A DNA stretch of 64,000 nt, taken from positions 117,681,680-117,745,679 of the forward strand of contig NC_089240.1 in the NCBI RefSeq assembly GCF_963924675.1, in the 5' to 3' direction. Of this stretch, positions 44,161 to 54,584 are shown in pieces; within the stretch, counting starts at the first letter, position 1; every line of letters starts with the position of its first letter. The notes under the pieces are model-generated. The model was not told the origin of the DNA, made no database searches, and saw only the letters and a program-made list of their open reading frames with translations. This DNA is from Phocoena phocoena. Lineage: Eukaryota; Chordata; Mammalia; Artiodactyla; Phocoenidae. The position numbers were made by a program, and so were the translations under genes.

Positions 44161-47100
44161 TTTTAAACATCTTTATTGGAGTATAATTGCTTTACAATGG
44201 TGTGTTAGTTTCTGCTTTATAACAAAGTGAATCAGTTATACATATACATATGTTCCCATATCTCTTCCCTTTTGCGTCTCCCTCACTCCCACCTTCCCAA
44301 TCCCACCCCTCTAGGTGGTCACAAAGCACCGAGCTGATCTCCCTGTGCTATGCGGCTGCTTCCCACTAGCTATCTATTTTACGTTTGGTAGTGTATATAT
44401 GTCCATGCCACTTTCTCACTTTGTCACAGCTTACACTTCCCCCTCCCCGTATCCTCAAGTCCCTTCTCTAGTAGGTCTGTGTCTTTATTCCCGTCTTACC
44501 CCTAGGTTCTTCATGACCTTTTCTTTGTTTTTTCTTAGATTCCATATATATATGTTAGCATACGGTATTTGTTTTTCTCTTTCTGACTTACTTCACTCTG
44601 TATGACAGGCTCTAGGTCCATCCACCTCACTACAAATAACTCAGTTTCGTTTCTTTTTATGGCTGAGTAATATTCCATTGTATATATGTGCCACATCTTC
44701 TTTATCCATTCATCTGATGATGGACACTTAGGTTGTTTCCATCTCCAGGCTATCATAAATAGAGCTGCAATGAATATTTTGGTACGTGACTCTTTTTGAA
44801 TTATGGTTTTCTCATGGTATATGCCCAGTAGTGGGATTGCTGAGTCATATGGCAGTTCTATTTGTAGTTTTTTAAGGAACCTCCATACTGTTCTCCACAG
44901 TGGCTGTATCAATGTACATTCCCACCAACAGTGCAAGAGGGTTCCCTTTTCTCCACACCCTCTCCAGCATTTATTGTTTCTAGATTTCTTGATGATGGCC
45001 ATTCTGACCGGTGTGAGATGATATCTCATTGTAGTTTTGATTTGCATTTCTCTAATTATTAATGATGTTGAGCATTCTTTCATGTGTTTGTTGGCAATCT
45101 GTATATCTTCTTTGGATAAGTGTCTATTTAGGTATTCTGCCCATTTTTGGATTGGGTTGTTTGTTTTTTTGTTATTGAGATGCACGAGCTGCTTGTAAAT
45201 TTTGGAGATTAATCCTTTGTCAGTTGCTTCATTTGCAAATATTTTCTCCCATTCTGAGGGTTGTCTTTTGGTCTTGTTTATGGTTTCCTGTGCTGTGAAA
45301 AAGCTTTGAAGTTTCATTAGGTCTCAGTTGTTTATTTTTGTTTTTATTTCCATTTCTCTAGGAGGTGGGTCAAAAACGATCTTGCTGTGATTTATGTCAT
45401 AGGGTGTTCTGCTTATGTTTTCCTCTAAGAGTTTGATAGTGTCTGGCCTTACATTTAGGTCTTTAATCCATTTTGAGTTTATTTTTGTGCATGGTGTTAG
45501 GGAGTGTTCTAATTTCATTCTTTTACATGTAGCTGTCCAGTTTTCCCAGGACCACTTATTGAAGAGGCTGTCTTTTCTCCTTTGTATATTCTTGCCTCCT
45601 TTATCAAAAACAAGGTGACCGGGCTTCCCTGGTGGCGCAGTTGTAGAGAGTCCGCCTGCCGATGCAGGGGACACGGGTTCGTGCCCCAGTCCGGGAAGAT
45701 CCCACATGCCGCGGAGTGGCTGGGCCCGTGAGCCATGGCTGCTGAGCCTGCGCGTCCGGAGCCTGTGCTCCGCAACGGGAGAGGCCACAATAGTGAGAGG
45801 CCCACGTACCGCAAAAAGGTAAAAATAAAAAATAAGGTGACCATATGTGCGTGGGTTTATCTCTGGGCTTTCTATCCTGTTCCATTGATCTATCTTTCCC
45901 TTTTTGTGCCAGTACCATACTGTCTTGATTACTGTAGCTTTGTAGTATAGTCTGAAGACTGGGAGCCTGATTCCTCCAGCTCCACTTTTCGTTCTCAAGA
46001 TTGCTTTGACTATTCGGGGTCTTTTGTGTTTCCATACAAATTGTGAAATTTTTTGTTCTAACTCTGTGAAAAATGCCAGTGGTAGTTTGATAGGGATTGC
46101 ATTTTGCATTGAATCTGTAGATTGCTTTGGCTAGTATAGTCATTTTCACAATGTTGATTCTTCCAATCCAAGAACATGGTATATCTCTCCATCTGTTTGT
46201 ATCATCTTTAATTTCTTTCATCAGTGTCTTATAATTTTCTGCATACAGGTCTTTTGTCTCCTTAGGTAGGTTTATTCCTAGATATTTTATTCTTTTTTTT
46301 GCAGTGGTAAATGCGAGTGTTTTCTTAATTTCACTTTCAGATTTTTCATCATTCGTGTATAGGAATGCCAGAGATTTTTGTGCATTCATTTTGTATCCTG
46401 CTACTTTACCAAATTCATTGATTAGCTCTAGTAGTTTTCTGGTAGCATCTTTAGGATTCTCTGTGTATAGTATCATGTCATCTGCAAACAGTGACAGCTT
46501 TACTTCTTTTCTGATTTGGATTCCTTTTATTTCTTTTTCTTCTCTGATTGCTGTGGCTAAAACTTCCAAAACTATGTTGAATAAGAGTGGTGAGAGTGGG
46601 CAACCTTGTCTTGTTCCTGATCTTAGTGGAAATGGTTTCAGTTTTTCACCATTGAGGATGACGTTGGCTGTGGGTTTGTCATATATGTCCTTTATTATGT
46701 TGAGGAGAGTTCCCTCTATGCCTACTTTCTGCAGGGTTCTTATCATAAATGGGTGTTGAATTTTGTCGAAAGCTTTTTCTACAGCTATTGAGCTGATCAT
46801 ATGGTTTTTCTCCTTCAATTTGTTAATATGGTGTATCATGTTGGTTTATTTGCGTATATTGAAGAATCCTTGCATTCCTGGAATAAACCCCACTTGATCG
46901 TGGTGTATGATCCTTTTAATGTGCTGTTCGATTCTGTTTGCTAGTATTTTGTTGAGGATTTTTGCATCTATGTTCATCAGTGATATTGGCCTGTAGTTTT
47001 CTTTTTTTGTGACATCTTTGTCTGGTTTTGGTATCAGGGTGATGGTGGCCTCGTAGAATGAGTTTGGGAGTGTTCTTCCCTCTGCTATATTTTGGAAGAG

Positions 47101-47608
47101 TTTGAGAAGGATAGGTGTTAGCTCTTCTGTAAATGTTTGATAGAATTCGCCTGTGAAGCCATCTGGTCCTGGGCTTTGTTTTTTGGAAGATTTTTAATCA
47201 CAGTTTCAATTTCAGTGCTTGTGATTGGTCTGTTCATATTTTCTATTTCTTCCTGCTTCAGTCTCGGCGGGTTGTGTATTTCTAAGCATTTGTCCATTTC
47301 TTCCAGGTTGTCCATTTTATTGGCATAGGGTTGCTTGTAGTAATCTCTCATGATCCTTTGTATTTCTGCAGTGTCAGTTGTTACTTCTCCTTTTTCATTT
47401 CTAATTCTATTGATTTGAGTCTTTTCCCTTTTATCTTGATGAGTCTGGCTAATGGTTTATCAATTTTGTTTATCTTCTCAAAGAACCAGCTTTTAGTTTT
47501 ATTGATCTTTGCTATAGTTTCCTTCATTTCTTTTTCATTTATTTCTGATCTGATCTTTATGATTTCTTTCCTTCTGCTAACTTAGGGGTTTTTTTGTTCT
47601 TTCTCTAA
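44161..47608 (-). mobile_element. L1 retrotransposon, 5'-truncated (3.4 kb)
   Basis: The same L1 subfamily as the copy at 29.3 kb, covering the 3' UTR and most of the ORF2 reverse-transcriptase and C-terminal region. It is longer by about 1.2 kb of ORF2 once the nested SINEs are discounted. The motif C box FADD is intact, but the motif A aspartate (…SIDAEKAF…) is replaced by Ala (46,783-46,785). The frame is broken several times and the nested SINE disrupts it. The 5' break is near ttagcact, repeated at both ends. Confidence 0.92.
45621..45834 (+). mobile_element. CHR-2 SINE, short form, nested in L1
   Basis: gggcttccctggtggcg … cgtaccgcaaaaagg. Target repeat aaaaacaaggtgacc / aaaaaataaggtgacc. 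It lies head to head relative to the L1. Confidence 0.94.
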
Positions 47609-49489
47609 TTAGCACTTTTTTTTTTAAGTGATGGGTTTTTAGAAAGAGCTGTACTGAATAAGGAACAAAATATAATTAATTTCAGTTCCATAGCCAGGAA
47701 GAAGGGATGAGTTTTGGAGGTGAGCGTCAGGCATGTGGATTGAAGGGAAAGAGAGTGGAGATAGTCTGAGAGGCAAGGGCCATGCTTGAAACTGGCTTCA
47801 CAGCGCCCCCTGTAGAAGGGGAATGTAAGGAAGCCATGGACTGACTGAGATATGGCCCTGACTCTTGCTGAGCCGGGAAATAAACAGAGAGCAAGACAGA
47901 AGGAAGGAGAAAGGTACCATGAGAGATAATACAATGCTGCAAGAAGGCTAAGAAATAGAAATTCGGAGCCCTCTTACTTAAATCAGGACATTTCCAAAAA
48001 GTGCCAAAGACTGTCCTTTGGAGTGATAGGACTTAATTATTTTAATTATTAGCTTGCACAAACTTTCACTGGTTAAATTTTTTTTTTTTGCTAACATTCT
48101 TCTCTGACGCATGGTACTTATTTTTATTACGTATTTTATACTGGTTTTATGTGTGAAAGCCCCACTAATGCACCTAGAATGTTGCACATTGAATGAGCTT
48201 CAAATATTCTGTAGACTCCTACTCTATAATTAAGTGTGGTTTAAAAAGGAACATACATACTCATGCCGATAACTTGTTCTTAAGATGTCATTATCATTGG
48301 ATGTCACTGGCAGTTAGTCATTTTTATTAGCTATTAATATTCACAGCCTTTAAAGTATTACAAGTCTCTGGCTTAAAAATGGGAAAGAGAAGAGAGCTTA
48401 GATTATTTGGCTCTGCCTTCCAAGACATGGGTTGAATTTAAGCTGAAAACCGTACAATTTCAACTTTTGCTATTTTCCAGGTTACTGATAGCTCAGATTA
48501 ACTCCAAAATCATCTTACAATATGAAGCCACATTAGTCAATGAAATTGTAATTTTGATTTAAAAATACTTAGATGCTGTCAAACACTGATCAACATCATC
48601 TGAACAAACAACCATAGAAAAAATGAGACGAATAGGGAAATTTGAATACTGACTGGATAATTTATATTAAGGAGTTATTAATTTTTACGTGAGATAATAG
48701 TATTGTGTTTATGTACTTTTAAAATTTATTATCTTTTAGAGATATAAATGGGAGGGAAATGGATAGGAGTGAAACAGAATTAGCCATGTAGTGATAACTG
48801 TTGAATCTGAGCAATGCTTATATGGGCGTTCATTATACTTGTTCTACTTTTTTGTTTGAACTGTTTTTCACACCAAACTGTAAAAATCTGATCAGAACTT
48901 TTGCTTCTATTTGTGAATTTAAAAAGACCAGCCTAACCCAGAACAATTCTAACCCTTTAAAGTTTATCCTTTCAAAAAGGGTAATACCAGTAGGAAATCA
49001 AGTCTGTAGCTCTCACAATGCTTTTTAAATGTATATACCATCTCTTAAAACCTTTATACCTAAGCAGCTACTTTGTGCCATCTGTGAATTTTATGATGAC
49101 CTTATGGGTACAGATCCCACCAGGGGACCACCAATAGAGGCAGAGGATATGGGGAAGTCAGATCTGAATGAACATAAGACATCTTTATATGCTCCTGGTA
49201 GGTTAGGAAAATGGCCCAGATTGATTGAAGGTCAAGTAGGGATTTTGGTCACACCAATGGATTGGGTGATCTGTGAATAAACAGGCACCCTAGAAACTGG
49301 TAGTGAGAAGGCAGTACAGCATAATGAAAATTTGAACATAAGCCAATCATAGATTCATATCTTGATTCAACCAATTAATAAATGTGATCTTGCTAAACGT
49401 TACAGAGTCTCGGTTAACTCTTATAATTCCCCATATAATAGGGGGCTGTTGGGGATTAAATAAAATATGTGAAATATGAGGAAAGTGTT
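47609..49489. other. unassigned intergenic sequence
   Basis: No exon or confident repeat was recognised between the L1 and the LTR-like stretch. Confidence 0.4.
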
Positions 49490-50025
49490 AACACAGCAGG
49501 TCTGGTTGTTTGGTCCTTGTATGTCAAGGGGACCGGGAACCATGATTTGACCATTGGCCAACCCTGTGGGAATATTCTTATGTTAATGGTTGATGATCAT
49601 GTTTTGTACACCTGATTGCTTTGCACGAACATCAACATTGACGATGTGCATCTGGTTTCATTGTTGGGATCCTGAGTTTCACTTGCCATGGCTGGTCATG
49701 TACCATGATATACCTATGGGACCAGCTCTCAATAAAAGCCTCAGATGCGGAGGCTTCCCTGGGCAGAGACATTTTGCACATGTCCCTCTAGTTTGTTGCT
49801 AGAGAGATAGCATGTCCTAGGTTGCCCCAGATGGGTAAGTACTCAAAAGCGTGTGTCCAACCTCTCTAGCTTCCTCCTGATAGAGGTCTTTTTCCTGTTG
49901 CTCTTGGGCTGTATATTTTTACTCTAATAAACCTTAGCCATGGGTATAACCTGCTTTTGAGTCTTGTGAGTTCTTTTAGTAAATCAGCAAAATTGAGGGG
50001 AGGGTGGCCTTCAGACTCACAAGAC
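49490..50025 (+). mobile_element. LTR-like remnant, probable
   Basis: caataaaagcctcagatgcgg and a later taataaaccttagcc followed by gcttttgagtcttgtgagttc resemble the polyadenylation/U5 part of a retroviral LTR. No internal retroviral coding part was seen. The family is unknown. Confidence 0.45.
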
Positions 50026-50937
50026 ATAAAGAGACCAGTACAATGGCTGGCAAATAGTACACATTCAATATATGCTAGCTATGGCATTTAACTTATCCTG
50101 CTATATGTTACAGGGGAGTAACCTCACTGTACTAGAATATAGGCTGGGACTCCAGGACTTTGTCTGCTTTTCTTAGCCATGCCCTTGGAAGAAGGAAAGG
50201 ATAACCTCTCATCAGTGGGGAAGTTAGAGAATATAACTCCAAGGTTGTTCCCTGGCCTCCCACCCGTGCCAATTCAGAGTGGGAAGGTACCATGTGAAGA
50301 AAATGGGTAGGTATCAGACCTCCAACTGGGACATTTTGAGAATGCACAACAGGGCAAACTCTTTTTTTTAAATCATTTTGAAGGGTAACAAAAAGAATGA
50401 AAAGCCTTGTTGAGAGTTATGAAGACTAGAACACTTAGACTAACATCATGGCACTCCAGGTGTGGGTGCTGGAGACTGGACCCTTACTTTGGTAGCAGTC
50501 ACAGGAGGCAGTGGTATTAGAAATGACCGTCAGGAGTTTCCCCAATGCAGCCAGAAGCAAGCACACAGAGCCATTTCCACCAAGCACTGGGCACTACAGA
50601 AAGACAGTCTTAAACTGTGAGGACTGTATGTAAACATGAAAAAAATAAGGTTAATTGGGTTGAGACTTCAATTGAGGGCTAATCCAAGGGAAAAAGGAGT
50701 CCAGGGTACACATCTTGCAGTTCCTTTCTATATTTATGTGTGTGTGTTTATGGTTCCCATCCAAGCGACCAGATCTAAATAAGATACCTCAAAAGAGCTT
50801 TATGCCTCTAAAATGCAATAATAATTATAATAAAATCATTTGTTATGTCATGCATTTAATTACTATTTTTCAAGTAAATTGCCTCCAAGATGGATAGGTC
50901 TAACCTCAGTAGTGATCCCAAGAGGATTTCCCCTCTA
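50026..50937. other. downstream flank of the CXorf66 homologue
   Basis: Contains the presumed 3' UTR on the minus strand. An attaaa-type signal near 50,855 could be its poly(A) site, but that is only a suggestion. Confidence 0.35.
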
Positions 50938-51864
50938 TCAGGGTCTTAAAGGATGGTGAGCATAAAACAGTTGGTATAAGTTTGCTTCTTCATGGGTGGT
51001 TTTAATTTTTGTTGAGCCCTTAATTATTTCACGGGTGGTTTTATAGATGACTTCCTTGCATTTTATGTTGCAGATAATGGTTATCTCCTTGTCACTGTCA
51101 CCATCACTGTAGTCTGTCATCATATCACTGTCATTCGCATTGCCACAGAGTGCATTGTGTCTGGAATCTATCTTATGAAAGGACCTGGAAAAAGGCTTCA
51201 GTTCGCGTGGAAAAGGTGGGTTTTGAGTATTCTTCTTCTTCGCCTCTGAAATATTATTGACAAAAAACTCAGAAGCAGCTCTGCAAACAAGGCATTTTTC
51301 CTTGTAGCATAGACAAGACTTGATTGGTTGAGGCCTAGATAATATGTCTGCCCTAGCTGCACTAACTGACCTCTTTAGAATAGGATGTCTGTGGCGTTTG
51401 GTGAGTTTCTGTAAACTGGATGGCTTGGGCAAGCTTTGATTTTGTGGATAGGTTGAACGAGGAGTTTCGGTTGGCCTGACCAGATATTGTAGACTGGCTA
51501 GCCAAGGTGGCCTGTTGGCCTTATTGGGATAGGATGAACTGACTTGATTGACTAGATTATGGGCATGAGCCTGCTTACATGCCTTTTCTAGACTGTGTTT
51601 CTGTGTGACTTTTCCTGGTGGGATGATCTGAATACTTTCTTGGGACTTGATGGCTTACATGACTTCTCTTGACTCAAAGGCCTGATTAACTTTTCTGTAC
51701 TGGGTGGTGCGGATGTCTTTCCTGGACTTGAGAGCCCAGATAGCTTGTCTGTACCGGATAGCATGGATTGTTTTTCTGGACTACACAGACTAACTGTCTT
51801 GGAGTCACTGAATGATATTTTGGATGACCTGGATGACTTAGCCATTACACCTTCTTTCGTGACC
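50938..51864 (-). pseudogene. CXorf66: CXorf66 exon 3 (Ser/Lys-rich tail, frameshifted)
   Basis: The acceptor tatattttcag|G completes the ACG codon begun in exon 2. The first frame reads TVTKEGVMAKSS… through SPEKQSMLS and STEKLIRP, closely matching human, to KSHRN near 51,600. There a missing base shifts the frame, giving TAG at 51,588-51,590. The homologous frame resumes as HSLEKACK (51,597 downward) and stays open for 219 codons through NDISEAK-like (NNISEAKKKNTQN) and RSFHKIDSRHNA motifs to a TGA at 50,938-50,940. The human protein stops earlier; here the last 20 or so residues are an extension. The distal frame has no further stops, so the loss looks recent. Confidence 0.85.
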
Positions 51865-52833
51865 CTGAAAATATAGAAAATTTGGAGCATGACAATTTAA
51901 ATCACAAGAGTACTATTGCTATCACCAGAAAACACAGGCTATTGTGTCATTTTAGACTTCTGGTCTTTTTTTGGCTCTAGCAGGAAAATTGAACACAGTA
52001 AGAATTGGAGTGTGGTGAAAGCCATGACTCAGGTTGCAGATATGAACATATGTTGAATGCTTTTCCTTTTTCTTAATTTTACTGTTTCAACCACAGTTCA
52101 TAACCATATAGTCTGCGTATGGAATGACACAAAATTGTTTCAAGTCTACTGTTGAGAGGGAGAGAGATAATTTTATGTATTCCAGAAATTAAACTTTTTA
52201 TTAAAAAGTCACAAGTTGATATGCAACTGAGGCACAAATGTCACAACTTCTCACGTATAAAAAAAACACTCTTTAGACCAAATTCGTTGTTTTCCTATCA
52301 TATTTACACCATCAAATTTTCTCTCCATACATATTTATATTCAGAATATTCCTCTAAAACCAAAGGAATGGAGCACTGGTATATTTCAGTCATCAGTCCT
52401 TGGATTGCGAAATTTTTAGGGAACTAGTATATCAGGGCCAGCCTGATCCTCCTGTATGAAAGCCAGGGACTGAGATCACTGAACACAGTTAATCATTTTT
52501 CATGTTATTATATCTTAAAACGGTAGATTATCCAAAATGTTTTATTGTCTTTGGAATGCAGAGACCCAGTGCCTTCTCTCTCCCCTTTTTCATTCTGTCT
52601 TATTCAGATAGTCATTCCCTCTTTTCCTAGACTCAATTTATAATGAAATTAGCAGCCTGGGGCTCAGCTGAACCCTGAATAAGGGACAGCTTTGGCTAAA
52701 GTTGATAATGTACTTGAAATAATTTGAGCTGATATCATTTAAGTGAAGGTATCCACCCACAAGATGTTGGTAGCTCTTTTGAAGTCTAAAGTTAACATTA
52801 ACTAACCATAACAACAATGAAAACTCCTACATG

Positions 52834-52836
<3 letters not shown>

Positions 52837-52876
<40 letters not shown>
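52837..52876 (+). repeat. (CA)n microsatellite in CXorf66 intron 2
   Basis: About 20 CA units, 35 bp beyond the exon 2 donor on the minus strand, where it reads (TG)n. Confidence 0.95.
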
Positions 52877-52878
<2 letters not shown>

Positions 52879-52911
52879 CTTGCATTCTTAATTCAAAGGT
52901 GTAAAACTTAC

Positions 52912-53067
52912 GTTCCTGCTTTGGGGGCATCATTGCTCATACAGTAATAATGGAGAAAGCAAAAACAGGTATAAAGAAAGCTATGATCATAACACCAGTT
53001 ATGATAATGAGTAGATGTCTCCTAAAATTGTCCAGTTTGGTCTCCATTGATTCACGGTGCTTGGCTC
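52912..53067 (-). pseudogene. CXorf66: CXorf66 exon 2 (membrane segment, frameshifted)
   Basis: The acceptor is ctttgacag|GA and the donor is AC|GTAAGT (52,906-52,911). The reading frame set by exon 1 gives GAKHRESMETKLDNFRRHLL followed by a hydrophobic run (IIITGVMIIAFFI). It then meets two extra bases (gg at 52,968-52,969 on the plus strand) relative to the human alignment. Beyond them the homologous frame is CFCFLHYYCMSNDAPKAG, matching human CFCYLHYNCLSDDASKAG. In the unshifted frame a TGA occurs at 52,937-52,939. The 156-bp length is not compatible with the intron phases on either side (154 or 157 would be), which independently supports a frameshift. Confidence 0.85.
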
Positions 53068-53436
53068 CTGTCAAAGAGATTGTATCACCAGAAAATGTGT
53101 CAGGTAACCAAGTTTCCTTCCACTTTGATGGTGGTTTGTCACTGTAGGTCAAAGTCAAATCTCTTCATCAATTATTTTTTTAAGCATGGTAAGTGTCCCA
53201 CTGTTATTTTCTTCGCTCTATCAGGTCCCCAGCCACAGTCTAGAAGCCAAATCTGGGAGGTATCTCCGGCTAATGAGTATAATTACTTGGATTACCCCTG
53301 CATCATGGCTTGCTCGACCCATTACCTAGGTTTTTGAGTGTGTGTGTATGTCTTGCATGTGTGAATGCACTTGAGTGTTAATGTATATGTGGATGTGTAC
53401 GGTGGGAAAAGGGATAGGACAAGAAAAAGCCCTTCT

Positions 53437-53668
53437 CGGGCTTCCCTGGTGGTGCAGTGGTTGAGAGTCCGCCTGCCGATGCAGGGAACGCGGGTTTGTG
53501 CCCCGGTCCGGGAAGATCCCACATGCCGTGGAGCGGCTGGGCCCGTGAGCCATGGTCGCTGAGCGTGCGCGTCCAGAGCCTGTGCTCCGCAATGGGAGAG
53601 GCCACAACAGTGAGAGGCCCGCGTACCGCAAAAAAAAAAAAAAAAAAAAAAGAAAGGAAAAAAAAAAA
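53437..53668 (+). mobile_element. CHR-2 SINE, short form, in CXorf66 intron 1
   Basis: gggcttccctggtggtg … gtaccgc with a long interrupted A tail. Perfect target repeat aagaaaaagcccttct (53,421 and 53,669), a sign of youth. Antisense to the gene. Confidence 0.95.
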
Positions 53669-54016
53669 AGAAAAAGCCCTTCTTGAAACCTACTGTGTCT
53701 TAGGTACCATGCCACATTCATTCACATAGCATTTTCTCATTTGGCTGGTGGGGGGTGCAGTGGGGGGTGGTAGATTGGGTGGGGAAGGGGAGTGAAAGGG
53801 GGCAACATGTCTGTACTCTTTATGCTTCTATGTTGCTTGGAATTTTTACACAGAAGTAAAGCTCTTAGGTGTTGTCCTAGAAATTCTTGAAGACCTACTA
53901 ATAGTAACATCCAAGAAACAGCAGATTTCTTAAACACAGCTAGCTTGCCTAATTAAATGCTTGAATGCATAATATAATAGATCATAATTTCTAAGTTTTA
54001 ATGTTAAGCACATAAC

Positions 54017-54104
54017 CTGTAGTAGACGGTTCATCACTTTGGTTTGTATTTAAACAAGTATTTGTCCAAATGGGTAAAATTAGGACATAAATAAAAAGAT
54101 TCAT
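54017..54104 (-). pseudogene. CXorf66: CXorf66 exon 1 (signal peptide)
   Basis: The minus-strand ATG at 54,102-54,104 opens 29 codons plus one base. The product starts MNLFIYVLILPIW, a short hydrophobic signal peptide. It ends …DEPSTT before a split glycine codon (G|GA) shared with exon 2. From memory of the human protein (MNLVICVLLLSIW… to …SSTT|G) the length is identical, 29 residues plus the split Gly. The donor is GTTATG, a weak but valid GT site. The exon itself is intact. The preserved NQS (N-glycosylation sequon) matches the NQT at the same place in human. Confidence 0.85.
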
Positions 54105-54584
54105 GTCCAGGGCCTTGTTCAAATGCTTCTTCTACCAAGGAAACTACTGGATTTGATATGGTTCAGCTTGTTCTAGGGGTTTATGACATTATCATTCTGT
54201 GTCATATTCTGACAGCATAATCTCACCATGGGGAGGCATGAGCTTCTGTGTACAAATATTATCAAATGACTTTTAATCATGTATTTCTTCTTTACATCAA
54301 ATATTCTATCAAATTTGAATCAAGAAGACTGGGACATTATTAAGCACAGAGGGAAGTACTTAGAGAAGGTAGAGAAACTGGGATAGCTCTAGATATTGAA
54401 GAAATATTTTTCCTTATTAAATGTTAAGGAGTCACCCTGCAGCCTTGTCGTAGTCTTCTGTGTTATAGAGGTTAAATCGTCTTGAGGTATAAGTTTTTAG
54501 GATTTTTTTCTTAGTAAAATTAAGATTTTGAGTAGCCCCTCAACCTTTTTATTGAGCTGCTATTAACCATCAGGCTGAAGCTCA

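Larger units (their letters stand above)
50938..54104 (-). pseudogene. CXorf66: CXorf66 homologue, three exons, two frameshifts
   Basis: Human CXorf66 encodes a single-pass, Ser/Lys-rich membrane or secreted glycoprotein of unknown function. All three coding exons can be traced on the minus strand with matching intron phases: exon 1 at 54,017-54,104 (signal peptide), exon 2 at 52,912-53,067 (short ectodomain plus membrane segment), and exon 3 at 50,938-51,864 (long Ser/Lys-rich tail). Introns are short (949 and 1,047 bp), and intron 1 carries a young CHR-2 SINE. Exon 2 has a net +2 (or -1) shift near 52,968 inside the membrane segment. Exon 3 has a one-base-type shift near 51,598. Both lead to early stops, although homology continues in the new frame. 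The gene is therefore probably non-functional in this individual or species. Assembly error at two independent places is the alternative. Confidence 0.85.

Noticed and set aside
45604..46839. 411-codon minus-strand frame with reverse-transcriptase motifs
   Set aside because: It is L1 ORF2 read through a frame change into an antisense CHR-2 SINE; the first catalytic Asp is lost. Not a host gene.
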